The translations under genes and the position numbers were made by a program. A stretch of 64,000 bases of DNA from NCBI GenBank assembly GCA_018466975.1, contig CM031559.1, positions 620,001-684,000 of the forward strand. Reading direction: 5' to 3'. The stretch is from Sparassis latifolia (taxonomy: Eukaryota; Basidiomycota; Agaricomycetes; Polyporales; Sparassidaceae). The first letter of the stretch is position 1. Every line of letters starts with the position of its first letter. Positions 1 to 9,925 of this stretch are shown here, one piece after another. The notes beneath the pieces were generated by a model. The model saw only the letters and a program-made list of their open reading frames with translations. It was not told where the DNA came from and ran no database searches.

Positions 1-1
1 G

Positions 2-991
2 TTGCACCCACTTCCTCGTACGGATGCCTTTGATCATTGGGCTTTCGACTTTATAGGTCCCCTCGTGAAATCGAAAGAAGGAAATGAGTATATTCTTACC
101 GCCATGGATCACGGCACCAATTTTGCCTACGCGACTGCAATTCCACGCCGTTCTCATATTGCTGTCATCGCATTGCTGCGCCGCCTTATCACGACCCATG
201 GGAAGCCTTCCACCGTCCTCACGGATAATGGAGAGGAATTTCTGTCGTATCCTTTTCAGAATTATCTTCAGCGATTAGGAATTCAGCACTTACACACCTC
301 GCCATACCATCCGCAGACAAATGGCCGCCTCGAGAAGTTTAACGATATGCTGGTACAGACGTTAGCGCGTTATACGGCTCCCAACCGACAGGACGAATGG
401 GATCAATACTTACCGGATGCACTTCTTGCGCAGCGCGCGCACGTCAGTCGGAGCCATGGCGCGTCACCTTTCTTCCTTGCGTTTGGTCGTCAGCCCCGTC
501 TTCCGCACGAAACGACTTACGACCTTCTTCGGGCGCCACCGACCGACGCGGAGATCGCGACGTTGCAAAACCGTCGTCTCGAGCATGTTCAGAACCTTGA
601 GAGGTTCCGAACCGAGGCGAACACGCGCGCCTTGCGCCGCTTGCAGGACGAGGCGCGCCGCCGTGAGGGTACTTACCACGAACGCGCGCTCGGGATTGGC
701 GATTATGTCCTTCGACGTTCGGAGAACCCGACGAAACTCCATCCGCGCTGGGACGGACCCTTCATCGTTCACGATGTCACTGACCGGAACGTTTATCAGC
801 TCCGCACACGAAACGGCTACATCCTTCGTACCTTGTACAATGCTGCCCGTTTGAAACGTTATCACCCGTCGAATATGGATCCCGAGTTATGGTACTCCTC
901 TGCCGACCTTCAGCGTCGCGACGCCCGAGCGCGAATGCAACGCCGACTCGACACCAGTCTCGGTCGCGCTGGCACCTCTCGCGATGCCTAA
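2..991 (+). CDS. Ty3/gypsy-type retrotransposon polyprotein, C-terminal integrase part (5' end outside window)
   Basis: An open frame enters from outside the window and ends at a stop at 989-991. It shows a retroviral-type integrase core: first Asp in AFDFIGP (about residue 16), second Asp in TDNGEEF (about residue 76), and Glu in NGRLEKF exactly 35 residues after the second Asp, so the DD35E triad is intact. Downstream is a GPY/F-type segment (RWDGPFIVHD) and an LKRYHP end typical of the integrase C-terminal domain. Integrase inserts the cDNA copy of the element into the genome. The frame has no internal stop over 329 codons, so the element may be fairly young. Protease, reverse transcriptase and RNase H would lie upstream of the window. 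The order (integrase last) fits Ty3/gypsy rather than Ty1/copia. Confidence 0.92.
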   Translation: MHPLPRTDAFDHWAFDFIGPLVKSKEGNEYILTAMDHGTNFAYATAIPRRSHIAVIALLRRLITTHGKPSTVLTDNGEEFLSYPFQNYLQRLGIQHLHTSPYHPQTNGRLEKFNDMLVQTLARYTAPNRQDEWDQYLPDALLAQRAHVSRSHGASPFFLAFGRQPRLPHETTYDLLRAPPTDAEIATLQNRRLEHVQNLERFRTEANTRALRRLQDEARRREGTYHERALGIGDYVLRRSENPTKLHPRWDGPFIVHDVTDRNVYQLRTRNGYILRTLYNAARLKRYHPSNMDPELWYSSADLQRRDARARMQRRLDTSLGRAGTSRDA

Positions 992-1570
992 AAAAATGGT
1001 GTCAGCTCTTTTGACGCATGACCTACCTTCTCTTATTGTCTTCTGTCTCCTTGGTTGTCAGTATTCGTCGTTTATCTTGCCGGAGCAAGGTTCTTGTACG
1101 AGGGGATGGTGTTGGGCCCGACGACGTGTTCGGTTTGGTCTTGTTGTGTCCCTTCCGAAAATGGTATGTCTCCGTTTCATTTTGAGGAGATCTTGTACGA
1201 CATATTCTCGACTCAGTTCCCCTATTCCTAGTCATACGATTTCGTCATTTCCTGACCCTCTGACAAGTCACCCGCTACGTATGATGACTCGTCCTTATTC
1301 CCATCGAGATTCTGACTCTACGTAGCATCGATCCCACAGCTCGGCTTGTCTCTCGCTGACTACACTTATCTCTGTACTGACTCAGACCGATTGTACTGTA
1401 CGAGTATTTAAGTAGGCCGAGAACGACGAATACACCAGAATTCTCTCGCCCCGTTTCGCAGTCTCACCGGTCTGAGCTCCGTAAGAAATAGGGCGATACC
1501 ACACTGCGGCAGGGCAGTCTCCTTATAGTAGGGTAGTTAGGTCCTAGCGGAGTTTGAAAAACCTAACCTA
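992..1570 (+). mobile_element. Probable 3' LTR / 3' untranslated part of the gypsy element
   Basis: This non-coding stretch follows the integrase stop directly. A purine run (aaaaaaatggtg, about 990-1002) just after the stop could be the polypurine tract, and a TATA-like tatttaag at 1405-1412 would be the LTR promoter. The exact TG...CA ends could not be fixed because the 5' LTR lies outside the window. The call rests on position and the TATA-like site only. Confidence 0.45.
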
Positions 1571-1896
1571 CCGGCGGGGGCGGCCCCGCGTCATGTGCCT
1601 ACTCAATGTGGCAGGCAACCTGCCCCAAATGGCATTTCTGATGTAAGCACACACCTAAGGTTGGGCACTGCACTATGGTTGCTCAAATTACACACTCTGT
1701 GGCATGTTTTAATGAAAATTAGTGCCTGTAACTGAGTGCTTTATATGCTCTCTAAACATGAAAAAAGACTGCCTATGTACAGTTCCAGATGAGGAGCACA
1801 ACCATGATAACACTGACATGCAGTCAAATCTGCACACTGGGACTTTCTCATATTCAATGCATGTCCTGCTGGTAAAAATTACAACTTGTAGTACTT
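1571..1896. other. Spacer between gypsy element and inverted-repeat element
   Basis: Only short frames are present and none has recognisable protein features. It is a GC-mixed spacer (a short GC-rich run near 1575-1590) before the AT-rich inverted-repeat element begins. Confidence 0.4.
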
Positions 1897-2350
1897 GTGA
1901 TATCCACTTCAGGGTACCCTCCCAACCTAGCTCTTAGCTTCAACATAATCTATATTGTGTAGTAGCTAAGAGCCTCTCAGGTGTCAGACAGACCATGGTA
2001 CAAATCTATGTCCCCAGGCATTATATGGGATTACCCAGGGCAAAGGCAGGGCATAGGCTGATTCAATGGCACAATTATCATATGGGATGTTTTATAGTAC
2101 TAGGGCATTGATATTTGTATCTCAGTATTACTGATTGTCCCATGGTGCCAGGGGTATATAGGGATATCCCACTATTAGTAAAAGATGTATTTTCAGGCTA
2201 TTGTAAGGTAGTTTTATAATACTTGGTTCTACAATCATATTGTATAAGTTCTAATTATAAAAACAGTAACTAGAATACTGTAAATAAGTGCCTTATTTGC
2301 ACTTTATATATGGTAAAATATTTATAGAAAGCAGGAGATCTCATATCAAG
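1897..2350 (+). repeat. Left inverted arm of the 1.45-kb element
   Basis: It pairs with 2890-3347 on the opposite strand. Shared blocks include agctcttagcttcaacat, gacagaccatggtac, tattactgattgtcccatgg and taattataaaaacagtaact. Confidence 0.8.
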
Positions 2351-2889
2351 TTTTGCGTATACATTTGTAATGTTATAAAGACTATATTACTATTGGTAGC
2401 ATGTACAACAACTTCATTAGCTCATATAACAACTAAGACAGGTCAAACAACAATGTTTATTCTCATGTTTTAAAATTAATTTTACATTTTCTGACATAAT
2501 GTTCAGACTAACATGATATAACCTTTGGCATATAGTATGTATCATAGCTATACTACAACTTTCACTAAGTGTCTCAAGAAATAAAACAACTCAGTCTACT
2601 AATATATTAGCAAAGGAGATATATTCTTGTCATGTCTCCTATCATATACTGTATTTGAATGAAAAAAGAAAGGCATTTGACCTAAGACTTCAGTCAAGTT
2701 ACACTCAGAAATGCATTCACTGAATGACACCTTTGTATTATGGGATGTCCCTTTATGTGATGGGATATCCCATGTAAGGACCTGTCACTCTTAACCTTAG
2801 TAATTCAACTGTTAGTATAAATCTCTAGATAATTATAGTAGTTTAATAGAAACTTCAGGCCAAAGAAGAGACTAAATATCTGTGAATTT

Positions 2890-3347
2890 TAAAATCACAT
2901 CTTAGGATGTCCTTAAAATGGGAGATCCCACCTTATATAATATGCAAATAAAGTGCTTGTTTATATCACTATAGTTACTGTTTTTATAATTAAGGCTTAG
3001 ATAATATGATAGTGGAATAAAGTATAAAAAACTACACATACAATAGCCTGAAAATACATCTTTTACTAATAGTGGGACATCCCTATGTACCCCTGGCACC
3101 ATGGGACAATCAGTAATACTGGGATACAAATATCAATGCCCTAGTACTATAGGACATCCCATATGATAATTGTACCATTGACCTGCCCTTGCCCTGCCTT
3201 TGCCCTGGGTAATCCCATATAATGCCCTGGGACATAGATTGGTACCATGGTCTGTCTGACACCTGAGAGGCTCTTAGCTACTACACAATATAGATTATGT
3301 TGAAGCTAAGAGCTAGGTTGGGAGGGTACCCTGAAGTGTGATATCAC
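2890..3347 (-). repeat. Right inverted arm of the 1.45-kb element
   Basis: Reverse complement partner of 1897-2350. The outermost part (about 3240-3347) is the best conserved; similarity fades towards the AT-rich middle. Confidence 0.8.
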
Positions 3348-3784
3348 TGCACTGACCTCTATCTCTGAAGTGCCGTTCAGGAAGCCCATACAGGTGCTGT
3401 TCACCCTTTACTCTGTTGAGCAGTGCAGCGAGGAATATTTGTATGCCCACTTAATTAGCATTGCCGAGGTCTGGTTGTACTATACTTTTCTCAGAATGTT
3501 GTTCCATTTGTATTGCTATGTCTACATAACTACAATACATTTGGTGCATTAGGTAGTGAGAAGTAATCTATGCTAGCCGAGCCTCACAGATTTAAAATAG
3601 CAGTTGCTAACATCTGAGCAAAATGTAAGTGGTGTACCCCTGAACAAGCATCTTGCACTTTCACTCTGCCATGTCATCATTCGATCTGAAGACTGTGCTC
3701 GTGCAGCTGAAGAGCTCGCTTGCATCTCTTGAGAAGTGAAACTTTGAAGCTGAATGGGCAAAAAAGGTCAGAAAATTATATTAC
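3348..3784. other. Flank of transposase relic, no clear gene
   Basis: Only short frames occur here. An upstream exon of the following transposase-like gene may lie around 3640-3770 but I could not fix one. Confidence 0.35.
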
Positions 3785-6083
3785 ATGAAGAAACAGCGAG
3801 GGCTCATGAATTCCTGCTCTCCGATGCAGGTTGAATGCCAGTGTGAAGCCTGGAAGAGAGTGCGTGTCTCGCAGTCACAGTATGCAGAACAGCTGGAGTG
3901 GGAGGCTCACATTGTGGAATATGTGAACTTTGTTCACAAGTGCATGAAAGCCCATGGGAATGCAAAGCTCATAACGAAGCGCAGTCTTCATAGAGATCTC
4001 CCACTTTACAGACCATGCTTCATACTGCCAACATACCTGGATATAGCAAAGTGCAGCGTGATGCCTGAAATCATGCCAGAGATGACGTACCTCAAGCCAG
4101 TTACCATTGTCCATCCATTCTATTTCCCTGAGATCACACAATGCCCGCAGTGTGATTCCAGTGATGTTAAATGGATCTAATGGGCTGCTACTGGCCATCG
4201 TGAGGTGCACGATGTTACAATGCTCCCCAGTTATGGCACATCTTTTCTTTTTCTTTTCTTTGTTCCCTTTGCTTTACCAGACCATGTGGTCTACCACGTG
4301 ACTCATCGGAGCGCAACCTCCAATTCCCTACCCAGATGTCCAGAAACCCTAGTCTAGGGTTATACCAGATCCAACTCCGGACCTTCTTCTTATCACACAT
4401 GTGAGACATGTATGTATACCTCATCTTCACCTCATTCTGATACATGACTTGTTATCCCCATTAATACTGATTATCTCTCACAATCTTACTCAGCTTTCCC
4501 ATACGTATTACTTCCTCACTGTTACCTTGCCCAGACACTGTTTCACCTTATCTAGCCAATGAACGATCTCACATTACTGCGTAGTACTGCAGATACCTTT
4601 TGTATAAGTAGTCGACCTCATCGAGCTGGATCCCCATCTCGACCTGGTTACCATTAAACCAGTTTTTCACTTGCCTTTGACTAAGATCGACCATTAGTAG
4701 CAGACAGCTACTATGAATCATAAGAATGAACTCTGATCGACCTTCAGTGCGAGGACATCGCCAGAAGTGTCTTTTGAATGGACTTGTGTCTTAGACTAAG
4801 ACCTCATCTCATGATGACTTGACTTGATGCTCGTGTTTCACTGCCATGTAACACACAGTCTGTTCTGAGAGGAGACTGTAATTGGGTATCAGTTGTGGTG
4901 CAAGGAGTGTGAGAAACACACCATAGAATGAAGCAGTGCCAATGAAGACTCCAACGGAGTGTACTGCTTCACGATGACAAGCCACCTGTTTTGGCAGCAT
5001 CGGGACCACTGGGAAATATCATGTAAGCATCATAGAATGCCACAGCATGCATGTAATGACTTACCTTTCCATCTGCATGGTCTCCAGCCAGCATCCCATA
5101 CTTCCTCAGGTGCTGCGCAGTCATGCGTGAGTTATTCGACCTCATCGTTGAACTGCATCCTTCAACGATGGCTGTGGGGCTTGCCAAGAATGTCAGACAT
5201 GAGTTTCCACACTGTGTCAATGTTCGACACCAATGATGACCTCTTAGTGTGCACTGCACAGACCTTCACCTCCTTGAATTCCATAGAAAGAGACTTGTGT
5301 ACTTGTGACACTTTCAGTTGCGACAGGAGAAAAAAAACATGAGCCTGGTTGATTCTTCACCACTGCGCAAGTTCTCAAAGCCAGGCGAAATCGTCGGGGG
5401 CTACTGCGATCACTCGATCACGGATGACTTGATCACTGATATCTTCAATAAATTTAGTGAGAAAACATGGCAACCAGAGTCAGAGACATACCTTCATATG
5501 TTGAATGGTAAGTGAGACTGTTGCCGTCCATGCACCATGCACACCTGAGATTGAATTGTTGCTTATACAGCAACATCCATCTCTCTCAACAATACCTTCC
5601 ATGTGGCAGGAAAGGCGAGCTTGGTGACCATTGTTGAGAACAAGCAGAACCACATCAAGGTGTTGAAGGGTGGAATTCTGAGCATCATCAATGAAGTCAA
5701 TGAGATCATATCCTGGGTATGTACTGCTCCAAGGTCTTGTTTTGATCTTGATACTATGAACAGATGATGACTTCTTCTGCCATAGCGCTTCTGCCAGTCG
5801 CAATCGACGTCTGAGATTGCAGACGTATTAGCAGGTCTCAGGCAGCATGGCGAGTTGCTGCAGGTCCCTGATCCTATGCTGGCAGTGGTCGATAACTGCT
5901 GCCATGTGCGCAAGTCCATCAAGAAGGCACTGCCAGAAATAGATGTCATGCTTGATGTCTGGCACTTTGTCAGAAGGTAACTACTATCCTCTGTTATGCC
6001 TGTGCTGTGAAGAAAAATTGCTCAGACTGCCTTGAAAGATACCTTGCATGCATCATCAGTGGCACCAAGAATTTGCTCCGTGG
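3785..6083 (+). pseudogene. DUF6729-like transposase gene, N-terminal and catalytic part, disrupted
   Basis: The first block (3785-4212) encodes a Cys-containing segment with ITQCPQCDSSDVKW and a following GWAATGHREVH stretch. After a 641-bp insertion the frame resumes as EETVIGYQLWCKECEK and then VYCFTMTSHLFWQHRDHWEI, with a stop codon at about 4928. Farther on, a spliced block near 5560-6083 gives GGILSIINEVNEIISWRFC, LAVVDNCCHVRK, LDVWHF and RYLACIISGTKN. From memory this order (CxxC segment, DNCC, DVWHF, RYxxxI) matches DUF6729-type transposase-like proteins that are abundant in Agaricomycetes. The SLNNTF segment has Asn where I would expect Asp, so the catalytic site may be lost. The gene stops abruptly at the next repeat. 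Family assignment is tentative; its status as a mobile-element relic is well supported. Confidence 0.65.
4213..4853. mobile_element. Solo LTR inserted in the transposase gene
   Basis: The 641-bp insert starts TGTTACA and ends TGTAACA, an exact 7-bp terminal inverted repeat of the TG...CA kind typical of LTRs. It separates two parts of one protein (GHREVHDV before, EETVIGYQLW after). A TATA-like tgtataagtag lies at 4601-4611. Flanking pentamers are cacga and cacag, at best an imperfect target duplication. There is no internal coding region, so it is most simply a solo LTR left after recombination. Confidence 0.75.
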
Positions 6084-7377
6084 AGTGGTGATATGCTCCC
6101 AGTCCTCCTGGCCTCTGAAAAATGCATTTTTCAGTGATCGCTCAGACCTCACTACTCTACGTCTTAGCCTCCGAGGTGCATCCGACCCTTTCGCGACCTT
6201 ATGCAAACTTTTCCGACTTCACGTGACTTCGTTCAACTTTGCTCGACTCCTCACGACTTCTCACCGAGATTCGACATTCTTTTGCCACTCATATGCCACT
6301 CTTGCATCTCCCCGCTGTTGGATACCACTGACCCATTGTCCTTTGGTCTCGTCTGATGTGCCCTGATCAATTTCCTTCTAGGTCCGTACTTTCCCGACAT
6401 CGCGCTACATTTCTGGGTGTCGCGCCGACTTATTGGTGTCACATGATGGTCGCGCCCTCTTGTTTTGCAAATCCCATTCCCTTTATCATTCGACCTTCTC
6501 CTTCAAGACTCCTATTTTTGTGCTGGACCGGAGATACCATTAGAGTGTTCCATGTGGTTCAGGACAAGTAACATATGTTTTCTTTCAATTTCCCTCTACT
6601 TTACCATTCTTCTCTGGTGCTAACGTACAACATTCACCTCTCCACTCACTATACCTATTTTTCCATTGGTCCTAGACCATTGCAACTCTCTCCGATGTCA
6701 GGATCCGTCTTCTGACATTTCGCGACTTTCGCATTTCACCTCTCCCATTTTCCCCCTATAAATACCTGCTGTATCTACATTGATTATCATTGAAGACCGG
6801 TAGGGAGGAGTTCCCCTTAGCTTCAGATCACTGAGAAACTGCATTTACTGCGATAGCGACCTCAAACTGCGATATACCCCACTGCGACATAGTAAGACTG
6901 CGACATAGCAACATAGTGAGACTGCGATACTTCGAGACTGCATACTGGAACTGCGATAGTGAACTGCGACACTGCGATAGTGACATAGCGATATAGTGAT
7001 AGCGACCTGTATTAGTCTTAATCCAACTTTTGCATTAGACTGACTGCGACTTCATTGAGATGGTGAATACTGCATTCCCCCATAGTGTTCTACCCCCACA
7101 GATAGTTCCCTTCCCATTTGCGATTTAGTTCACCTTCACCTACGAGTTTGGCAATTACATTGCGACTTTAGCTTCCTACTGTCAACTTTCACGATTTTGT
7201 CGTAGATTGTCGCCCGACTTTGCATTTACGTCGTAAGCCTCATTTCTTTACAGGTCACATTGAGGTTCTGAGACCCACTTGCATTATTTTACAGTTGTGA
7301 TGCCCTTCTCTCACACACAGATTGCCCCTGCTTCTCATTCTGTTTTAGTTGGATTTAGGTGTTTGTGTTGGGTGTGC
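6084..7377 (+). repeat. LTR-like repeat, copy A
   Basis: From about 6667 to 7377 this is a direct repeat of 9097-9874, including TATA box ctataaata at 6756-6764, a tract of short actgcgacatag-type units, and the end gtttgtgtygggtgtgc. The upstream part (6084-6666) is present only here; it starts tgatatgctcccag, close to the start of the solo LTR at 4213, and interrupts the transposase frame at 6083. U3 (with TATA), R and U5 would make about 1.3 kb. The exact ends are not fixed. Confidence 0.6.
6847..7010. repeat. Degenerate short tandem repeat (actgcgacatag units) in copy A
   Basis: Irregular units of about 9-14 bp built from actgcgat, gacatag and gatagtga follow one another. The same tract is longer in copy B, so unit number has changed since the two copies separated. 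Confidence 0.7.
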
Positions 7378-8235
7378 GCTCATCACCATGAAAGGAGAAC
7401 AGCACCACCATATTGCAGGTGGAGATTGGGTTAATCACTCTCTGATCACTCAAACTTTGAGTTAACAACATTGTGGTGAGGATGTTGTGGCAATGATGTT
7501 GAATAAGGCCGAGTCACAGTATTTGTCATGGCCTTCAGATCTGAACATTGCATGTTCAACTTGGACAAGATGGCTGCCAGAGGTGAGTGATGACCCTGGG
7601 TTCAAGAATGTGACGAGCACTGAACCAAATTGTATTGCCCCCAGAATTACCATCTGGCACTACTAGAAAAAAACCTAAGTAGTGGTATGTTGTAATGCGG
7701 ACAAAGATGGCAGAATATCGAGCACATATGGTGTGTGATATATATTGTTCTGCCTTCTGGCCCTCACAATGAGACTTCTAACCAGTATGATCCATTCGCC
7801 TGTCATGTCAATCACGTTATTCACAAATACTGCCCTGATATTGCTGAAGACGAAGCATTGTTCAGTCACTCACCTCGCCATCATCGTTTTGATCGAGACT
7901 TTCTTTCTTTCGTTCAAAGATTTGAAGAACAGGTTGAGTGGCTCAGCCAGGATGATGCACCGAATTACTACTGCAAATTTTTATTCCCGTGCTGGGATGA
8001 ACATATCGATCTCTATATATCATGCCCTTTCCCAATTCTTTGTGCCACCTGTAGCAGGACACCTCCACCTGTATTCTAGATGTGTTGTTATCTTTGTGGA
8101 CAATGACTCTACCCAGATGTCTGTACTATGCTTCTGCCTTAAGTTGTCCACCAGCAATCACCTGTCCCTGGCATACTGATATATCAAGTATGGGCACAAG
8201 AACAAGGGACTGATACATTGATGGTGATAACTACT
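7378..8235. other. Region between LTR-like copies: unassigned coding fragments
   Basis: Two short stretches read like protein on the plus strand (about 7462-7640 and 7735-8079, the second containing CPDIAEDEALFSHSPRHHRF) but no family is recognised and they are not joined in one frame. They may be the remains of the internal region of a non-autonomous LTR element or of another transposase. Confidence 0.35.
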
Positions 8236-8387
8236 ACCAGCTGTGGTTCCCACTTTTGTATAACAATGGCCCAGGTAGCTGGGCAAGGTGTTGTTCACTA
8301 CTCACCAGTTCTTGTCAATTGTCAAAGTTATTGTTAACAACAGTCTGAAAGGATTGTAATACAATAACAACTTGTACAAAACAACTT

Positions 8388-8482
8388 GCACCTAGCCAGG
8401 CTTGAACCCTAGTCTTCCGGGCACCTAATTACATAAGTACATGTCACACACACAATCTACCAACTGCTCCATTAAGCCATAC
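8388..8482 (-). other. tRNA-derived sequence, left arm
   Basis: Read on the minus strand it has an A-box-like tggagcagttggtaga and a B box ggttcaagcct at 8398-8408, with a 5-bp T stem ctagg/cctgg around the loop gttcaag. The acceptor ends do not pair, so it is a tRNA relic or SINE-like head rather than a working tRNA gene. Confidence 0.55.
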
Positions 8483-8856
8483 ATTTTTCTCAGCCTCAAT
8501 TCTATATAAGGCTACTGCTTTCTCTAATATACATATTAGAATCTCTTGTAATAACTACTATATCCTGTTGTTACTGTAGCTTCTAACAGTGATTGATGTC
8601 CCTGTTAATAAGTCTTTGAGTGCCTAATATTAAGCATTTCCTTTTTAGTTCAGTAAATATTCAAATAAGATTAAAACTATAATATCAAAATTTATAGATG
8701 TAATAAAGCTATTAGAAGAGTGAAATAAATAGAAAAATGTAGGCAAATAACTATTAGAAGCCACAGTAACAACAGGATATAGTAGTTATTACAAGAGATT
8801 CTAATATGTATATTAGAGAAAGCAGTAGCCTTATATAGAATTGAGGCTGAAAAAAT

Positions 8857-8951
8857 GCATGGTCCAATGAAGCAGTTGGTAGATTGTGTGTGTGGCATGT
8901 GCTTATGTAATTAGGTGCCCTGAAGACTAGGGTTCAAGCCTGGCTGGGTGC
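8857..8951 (+). other. tRNA-derived sequence, right arm
   Basis: A mirror copy of 8388-8482: A-box-like tgaagcagttggtaga (8868-8883) and B box ggttcaagcct (8931-8941), again with the ctagg/cctgg T stem. The acceptor stem is not complementary. The A-to-B spacing of roughly 50 bp is compatible with an internal RNA polymerase III promoter. Confidence 0.55.
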
Positions 8952-9096
8952 AAGTTGTTTTGTACAAGTTGTTATTGTATTATAATCCTCTCAGACTGTT
9001 GTTAACAATAACTTTGACAATTAACAAGAACTGGTGAGTAGTGAGCAACACCTTGCCCAGCTACCTGCAGTATTGTTATATAATACTGGCCACCAC

Positions 9097-9874
9097 TGGT
9101 GCCTAGACCATTGCGACTCTCTCCGATGTCAGGATCCATCTTCTGACATTTTGCGACTTTCGCATTTCACTTCCCCATTTTCCCCTCTATAAATACCTGC
9201 TATATCTACATTGATTATCATCGAAAACCAGTAGGAGACTTCCCCCTTCACTTCAGATCACCGAGAAACTACATTTACTGTGATAGTGACATCGAACTGC
9301 AATATACCCCATTGCAACATAGCGACACTGCAACACTGCGACATAGCGACACTGCAACACTGTGACATAGTGACACTGCAACACTACGACATAGCGACAC
9401 TGCTATACTTCGAGACTGCATACTGGAACTGCGATAGTGAACTGTGACACTGCGATAGTGACATAGCGATATAGTGATAGCGACCTGTATTAGTCTTAAT
9501 CCAACTTTTGCATTAGACTGACTGCGACTTCATTGAGATGGCGAATACTGCATTCCCCCATAGCATTCTACCCCCACAGATAGTTCCCTTCCCCTTTGCG
9601 ATTTAGTTCACCTTCACCTACGAGTTTGGCAATCACATTGCGACTTTAGCTTCCTACCGTCAACTTTCACGATTTTGTTGTAGATTGTCGCCCGACTTCA
9701 CATTTACGTTGCGAGCCCTCATTTCTTTACAGGTCGCATCCCCCTTTGGCTTAGGTCAAGGTTCTGGGACCCACTCACTTTATTTTACAGTTGCGATGCC
9801 CTTCCCTCACACACAGAGTGCCCCTGCTTCTCATTTTGTTTTAGTTGGGCTTAGGTGTTTGTGTCGGGTGTGCA
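9097..9874 (+). repeat. LTR-like repeat, copy B
   Basis: Direct repeat of 6667-7377, with TATA box ctataaata at 9187-9195 and a longer actgcgacatag tract (about 9289-9490). It ends at gggtgtgca, after which the sequences of A and B diverge. The left part present in copy A is missing, replaced by the fold-back element. Confidence 0.65.
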
Positions 9875-9925
9875 CGTAGTGCTCCTGTATTCCATGTGGT
9901 GCATGCTGAAATCTGTCTGTAGTTC

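Larger units (their letters stand above)
1897..3347. mobile_element. AT-rich element with ~450-bp terminal inverted repeats, no transposase
   Basis: The left arm starts gtgatatccacttcaggg and the right arm read in reverse starts gtgatatcacacttcaggg; the two stay alignable for about 450 bp with scattered mismatches and small indels (about 1897-2350 against 2890-3347). The ~540-bp middle is AT-rich and has no open frame longer than about 60 codons. The arms and middle carry several copies of a near-palindrome of the form GGGATRTCCC (near 2158, 2748, 2764, 3074). No target-site duplication is evident. This is the structure of a non-autonomous fold-back or MITE-like DNA element, or of a palindromic duplication. 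If transcribed it would form a long hairpin RNA. Confidence 0.8.
8236..9100. mobile_element. ~865-bp fold-back element with tRNA-derived sequence in each arm
   Basis: Bases 8236-8590 match the reverse complement of 8751-9100 almost throughout (shared caggtagctgggcaaggtgt, gttaacaacagtctga, ctatatcctgttgttactgt), with a ~160-bp AT-rich spacer. There is no coding frame. Each arm holds a tRNA-like segment with a good B box (GGTTCAAGCCT). The right end touches the start of LTR-like copy B, so it probably inserted at, or removed, the 5' part of that copy. It is structurally a non-autonomous fold-back element, distinct in sequence from the 1.45-kb one at 1897. Confidence 0.78.

Noticed and set aside
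8857..8951. A functional tRNA gene
   Set aside because: A and B boxes and a T stem are present, but the acceptor ends do not pair and no convincing anticodon arm can be folded. Called tRNA-derived instead.
9289..9490. Regularly spaced gcgacatag/cactgcaac units resembling a CRISPR-like array
   Set aside because: Units are 9-14 bp, irregular and contiguous without unique spacers; the genome is eukaryotic. It is a degenerate tandem repeat inside an LTR-like sequence.
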